A DNA stretch of 64,000 bases. Origin: Strongylocentrotus purpuratus. Taxonomy: Eukaryota; Echinodermata; Echinoidea; Camarodonta; Strongylocentrotidae. The notes beneath the pieces are model-generated. The model made no database searches. It worked only from the letters and a program-made list of their open reading frames with translations, and was not told the origin of the DNA. The position numbers and the translations under genes are program-made. The stretch's first letter is position 1, and each line of letters opens with the position of its first letter. Of this stretch, positions 59,040 to 64,000 are shown one piece after another. Location: contig NW_022145606.1 in assembly GCF_000002235.5 (NCBI RefSeq), positions 20,077,480 to 20,141,479 of the forward strand, read 5' to 3'.

Positions 59040-61892
59040 AGATATGTGCACTGTTGCTGTAACGTGGGTCCAGCCAATGAGGGGGGGGGGGGGGACATGC
59101 CATTCAGGAAAATGCCATACATGCAATTCTCAAGATTCGTTATAGTATAAGAAGCTTTCTTTTTCTCCCTCTTCATATTCCCTCTCTCTCCCCCTCTCTC
59201 TGTCTCCCTTTTTATCTGTATATTCCTTAATACTCTCATTCTCTCTCTCTCTTCCTCTCTCTCTATCTCTCTCTCTCTCTCTCTCTCTATCTCTTTCTCC
59301 TATACCCCCTCTCTAGCTAGATCTCCTGTTTGGCAATTATTTCCCGCTATCGCTCTCAATGCCCCGACCCCCTTTTACAATATTGTAAAAAAAAACATCA
59401 CTTCAAACTTAAAAAAAAAATAATAATTTGCTATCCGATTGCCTGCTATTTAAAAATCTCTGATGAAACTCACAATTACAACTAATTAATTAAAAAGTGA
59501 AGACATGTTTTGTTAGCATAAAGCCAACAAATCATTGGAGCAACGCGCTGGCGCAGGGATAATTTACCGGTTAGAAGTTGTGTGATCACCACGCTGTCGT
59601 TTAGCACAAAAGTGTTTGGAACCACCAACCTTGACAACTTATCCATTATGACGTCGTACTTTGGTACTCTATGCTATACAGCTATTTTCATTACTGTGTA
59701 GTATGAATGGTCTCCTGATAGATAACAAAGCTGTTTGATTTGTTTCATTGTATAGAATTTTTATTTTTATTTATTTACCGCAGACCCGCAAAATAACAAA
59801 TTAACATAATGACAAACAAGAGAGACACTCATGCAATGATACATATGATATTGTACATAGAATAAAAAAAGAATACCCCTCACCGACTAAAACAAACAAA
59901 AAGAAACAAGAAAAGACAAACAACAATGAAATTTTAACTAGCAAATGAGAGTAGTGGGTGCGAATAGTGATATGTGGACTGGCATACCATATACAGTGAT
60001 ATTCGTATTGTGAGTGAGCGAGATGAAGGAAAAAAGATCAACATATCTAATATAATAATGCACATGGTGAAATCTTCCACATGCAGTGAATTATGCTGTT
60101 AGGTACATTCCATGAGCATGCTTTTAATGAATATTTTTGTTTTATATAGTTGATAATGTACCCTTGCTATACAATACATTGTAGTCCATCATCCTCACCA
60201 TCGTCATCATCCTCGGGACCCTGCAGCATTGTTTTATTATGTGTGGAATATTTGTTTGATAGCTACATGTTTGTACCAACATGCCTCAAAGCAAATAAAA
60301 CAATCAACCGTTTAAATGTTACAAGTAATCAGTAGAATCTGGATTGTGATGATTGTGAGAGATGACAAACTATAAAGATTACACATATTTTAATTATTGT
60401 ATCTGTTCTATTAAACTACGTATCGAAGAATGATATTTCCCATAGCGAAATTATAAAAACAACAATATAAAAATGTACATATACTTTATATTATGATGAT
60501 GTGTACGTATCATGAGGGTTTTCATAATGTATATATTTTCTTGATATATGATGGTACTTCGCTCTATTCCATTGTTTTATTATTAAAGCTAACATAATAT
60601 ATTATTCAATCTAACACATATTCTCCAATCTGGGATACATATTATCAACATATCTCGTAACAAAATCGAATGTTGCATAACGTAAGTAATATGCAGCTAT
60701 ATACATGCTGTAAGTGTGTTAGAAAAACAAATCTGTAAATGATTTCATTTTCAAAGCATCGCTATGATCAAACTACTAACACAAATTAAAATATTCCATA
60801 GCAAACTGATATAAACAACAAATTGAAATGCTATGTATTATGTTGAAATGTACATGCTGTGAGCATACTTATAATGTGAACGATTTCGTAACAAATAACA
60901 AGACTTTGCAGCTCATTTGATTGTTATATTAATCATTCTATTGAAAATACTTGTTAGATACACATATCAACATATCTCATAGCAAAATAAAAACTAAAAT
61001 CAAAAGTTACCCAGCAAAAGTACTATATGCAGCTATTTACATGTTATGAGTATGTTAGATGACAAAAGTCTGCAACTTATTTAATAGTGTAGCTTAATAT
61101 GCCTTTCAACAAAATACATATCAAAGGTTAACATGTTCCATTGCAACTTTATGAAATCGATAGTGTTGAATATTACACACATTTGTTTATATATCAATGT
61201 ACTTATCTATTACTCGTAATGTAAATATTTGTTGATATATAAGGATACTTTGTAACCTAATTGATTGTTAAATTATTCATACATTCTACCGAGTTTTTTG
61301 TTAGAAGTACATGTATCAGCATGCCTCAACGCAAATTTACAAATTCAACAAAATTAATCATACATAAACATTCAGTCTAATCAAGCTGTTGACATGTTGC
61401 GAGTATTTTAAATGACTAAACTGTCAACTTAATCCATAATTTTAGCATCGCATCTATAAATCTACACAAACATGTATGTTTAGAACATATCCAAAATGCA
61501 TATTTGTGCATGATAGATCACAATGCCATGCAATCTAAAGCATGCTATCTTTAAGGGTTTGTTAAAGACATTACCAAGAACAAAGGTCTATTATTTATTT
61601 TGTGCTCAGTAGTAGGATTGGTAGATAGATTTCTTTTTCACTCATGACTATAAAACACAATTGGTTTGATTTATCTTGCTGAAAAAAAAGATCAATAAAT
61701 TCGACGGGTTCAAACAAATATACCTATACATGTTATACATGATATACATGTACAGATATGTACAGCTATGTACATGAACCTATATATAAGCGTGCAAAGT
61801 GTACATGTTGTGTTTTTGGAGCCATACTGGCAGTAACTTATTACATATTCAGACTCGACTCCGTTCTGGCTATAAACGAATGATGTACCGAC
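59040..61892 (+). repeat. Family A repeat copy 5
   Basis: Front segment CCAGCCAATGAGGG (59071), CT tract (59160-59290), CCGATTGCC front (about 59434), GTGATCACCACG (59581), monomer array (60470-61500) and tail GAGCCATACTGGCAGTAACT. The tail joins directly to TRIM-like copy 3 coding sequence near 61893. Confidence 0.75.
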
Positions 61893-62898
61893 ACTTTTAT
61901 CATCTTTAAGTACTGTGTCAAGTTTTGTGTTATATTCTTTATGGTTGCTGTGTCATCACTATGAATATGACTGACAAAGAAAGCGGACAAAATATACAGT
62001 TCCTCAGGTAAACAAAGGAACATCCATTCACTGCTATTATGTAAAAATGTGTAGAACAGGTTGTCACATGCATATTCACCTTTTTACATAATAGCAGTGA
62101 AGGGATGTTCCTTTGTCTACCTGAGGAACTGTATATTTTGTCCGCTTTCTTTGTTCGTCATATTTAAAGTGCATCTTGCCAAGATTTCTCCAACTGCCCC
62201 ATCTTTCTTTCTTCTCTTCAGCGATGCTCTTAATGTTTGTTTGAAAACCATGTTGTTTATTGTCGATGGGTTCTCGCCTTGTTGTCTAAATTTGCCAAGT
62301 GAAGTTCATGTCGCATCTCTCTCTCCTCCTCATTCCTTTGAATCTTGTCATTCATCTTTTGAATCTCCTCTTGAAGTTTCTGATTCTTTTCATCAATTTC
62401 CTGGTTGATTTTCGCGGCATCTTCCTTCTCTCTTTCTTTGTCTGCTTGAATCGCCTCATTGAATACCAAATCAATTTCATCTTTCAAAGCTTGTAGATGG
62501 GTGTCGGTGTCAATTCTACACTGACGAATCTGATCTCCATAAACTCGACAAAGCTTTAACTTTTCATTCGCTTTTTCCTTTAGAGTGATTAGACTCGCTT
62601 TACATTCCACGATGGCGCCCTCTATATCCTGTTGAACGCAAGGCTGCTGATGGTCTTTCATTGCGCATGAATAACACAGTGGTACGCCATGTGTTTTACA
62701 ATACAGTTTGATTTCTTCATCATGCTTCTCACAATAAAGATTGGACCCACCCTTTCTTGCTTTTCCGATGCATCCCTCTTTGGAGGCGCAGTCCTCGCAG
62801 AGCTTCTTCTTTTCCTTAATGTAGTACGTCACATCTGTGATGGATCCACAGTTCTCTCCTTCACAAATGTCTTCTGCAGAGCTGAAGTTCGCCGCCAT
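61893..62898 (-). pseudogene. TRIM-like B-box/coiled-coil gene, copy 3 (truncated)
   Basis: From ATG at 62898 it encodes MAANFSSAEDICEGENCGSI, both Cys/His clusters (CEKHDEEIKLYC, then CYSCAMKDHQQPC) and most of the coiled coil. The frame closes at 62257 after 213 aa, where a shift gives LANLDNKARTHRQ. The ancestral reading (EPIDNKQHGFQT) continues in another frame to about 62190. A 213-bp hairpin (61958-62170) interrupts it, and older coding sequence matching 48823-48890 resumes at 61897-61957. It then meets family A, so the whole propeller is gone. A 213-aa B-box/coiled-coil product could still be made and might interfere with full-length paralogues by coiled-coil pairing; that is speculation. 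Confidence 0.8.
61958..62170. mobile_element. Hairpin (foldback/MITE) element inside TRIM-like copy 3
   Basis: Two near-perfect arms of about 84-90 bp (for example AGTTCCTCAGGTAAACAAAG, inverted at 62111-62130) are separated by about 33 bp. The flanking gene sequence is interrupted between GTGTCATC and CTTGCC, with CATC present on both sides. No ORF. Confidence 0.8.
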
Positions 62899-62965
62899 CC
62901 TGATCAGAGTATTGACCTGTATACACAAATAGAGAGAGAAAGAGAGAGAGAGAGAGAGAAAGAGA
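62899..62965 (-). promoter_or_regulatory. 3' splice acceptor with CT-microsatellite tract, copy 3
   Basis: Minus strand: (CT)n, ATTTGTGTATACAG (AG at 62918-62917), GTCAATACTCTGATCAGG, ATG at 62898. Confidence 0.65.
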
Positions 62966-63125
62966 GATAGAGAAATATAGACAGAGATGGGGAGAAAGAG
63001 GCATTGTGAGATAGAGACGGGGAGAGAGGGTGGAGGAGGAAATGGAGAGAGAGAAAAAAAGGGGTGGGGAGAATAAGGGGTAGGACGGATGGATGAAGGG
63101 AGAGAGAAGGAGGGGAGAAGGGAGG
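62930..63125 (-). repeat. GA/CT-rich tract upstream of TRIM-like copy 3
   Basis: (GA)n and GGATGGATGAAGGGAGAG-type purine sequence on the plus strand, matching the tracts before the other two copies. Confidence 0.75.
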
Positions 63126-63483
63126 GATCGAACGGGAAGAAGTGAATTGACTTGATTTATTACAATGAACTCCATTAGTAAAATGTCAGTATAAATGTTT
63201 GAAATCAAAAGAATACCAGTGAACGTATTTCATGCGATATATTTGCTTTTGAGTACCTATGAAAGGTCACGTACTGTTCTTCTCATCCATGTATTCAAAC
63301 AGTTCTATGGTCTTTAAATAAAATTTACATTAACAAAAATACACTGAGAGCATATCATAGTAAATTTACGTAAATATAATAGTTTCTTTCATTTTTAGTG
63401 TCCATATTGAAACTCTATTTCACATGCTTTGCAAAACAAATAGTACTTTCTACAGCATTATCATGACTAGAATTGTATCCCTA

Positions 63484-63535
<52 letters not shown>

Positions 63536-64000
63536 ATTTTATGGTTTGCACAAATCATTGCAATTAATAATAATTAAAGCAAATTGAAATGTTCATCTTG
63601 TTGTTTACATAACTATTTGATTGTGAATAATAGAGCGTTCTCTTTTTAAAAAGTAATATTTCCTAGTGGCCGAGCAATGTATGCAGCTGCAAGGAAAAGG
63701 TGACCTAAAAAAAAGTGCATAAATCCAGTAGCATATTGTGGACTCAAAAATTGAGGGGAGGAGGGGTGCACCAGTCTTTTGTCTACGAGATAAGCATTTT
63801 TTTAGCTCTTTTAATTTGCGGCACCCCTTTAGGATTTTCACGTCACCCTATTTAAACAAATCATCAAAGGAACTAATTTTCATTCCTCGTGCACATACAT
63901 ACATGTAGGTGTACGGGCACATTTAAGTGTGAGAGCCGTGTGAGAGCCTCTTGTCTAAAAAGGATACTATCCATATGATATATTCATTCATCCTGTTGCC
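63126..64000. other. Intergenic with (TA)n
   Basis: (TA)n at 63487-63534. No gene recognised to the end of the window. Confidence 0.5.

Overview
This is a gene-poor, repeat-dense piece of animal nuclear DNA. It has split or intron-bearing genes, tRNA-derived SINEs, LINEs, hAT, Harbinger and mariner-like DNA transposons and one Ty3/gypsy element. The mix best fits a marine deuterostome, probably an echinoderm such as a sea urchin: a multicopy B-box/coiled-coil/propeller gene family, a single-exon class A GPCR, a CsRn1-like gypsy and G/C-run hAT repeats. The species is inferred; nothing in the window names it.

Host genes are few. Three paralogous TRIM-like genes (B-box zinc fingers, coiled coil, NHL-like propeller, no RING) all lie on the minus strand at about 10.9-12.7, 47.8-49.6 and 61.9-62.9 kb. 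Only the middle one is intact (600 aa). The first carries an in-frame stop and a late frameshift. The third has lost its propeller and has a 213-bp hairpin element inside it. A rhodopsin-family GPCR (325 aa, minus strand) sits at 24.8-25.8 kb. A short exon-like fragment at 24.4 kb resembles the N-terminus of Crypton/DUF3504-type proteins.

The TRIM-like genes lie in a duplicated module: a GA/CT-rich front, a long AT-rich repeat ('family A', with degenerate ~155-bp monomers in ~670-bp higher-order units), a shared 3' flank, the gene, and a CT-rich tract before its 3' splice site. The modules at about 5-12.9 kb and 31.7-50 kb are collinear. The second is stretched by later insertions: a 2.5-kb TA-flanked element with 135-bp minisatellites, an (ATT)n tract, a 179-bp tandem repeat, a 7.4-kb gypsy element with near-identical 1.8-kb LTRs, and a LINE in the 3' flank. 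Further family A copies lie at 0.5-4.2 kb (split by a Harbinger element), 20.4-22.7 kb and 59.0-61.9 kb.

Other mobile DNA includes a Harbinger with TTA target duplication, an hAT with a perfect 8-bp duplication (29.6-30.6 kb), an almost fully palindromic TA-flanked element (15.6-16.5 kb) with a half copy at 58.5 kb, two hairpin elements sharing one apex motif (23.8 and 27.2 kb), CR1-like and RNase H-bearing LINE fragments and two tRNA-derived SINEs. The rest, mainly 16.5-20.3, 25.8-29.5 and 52.5-55.3 kb, has no recognisable gene.
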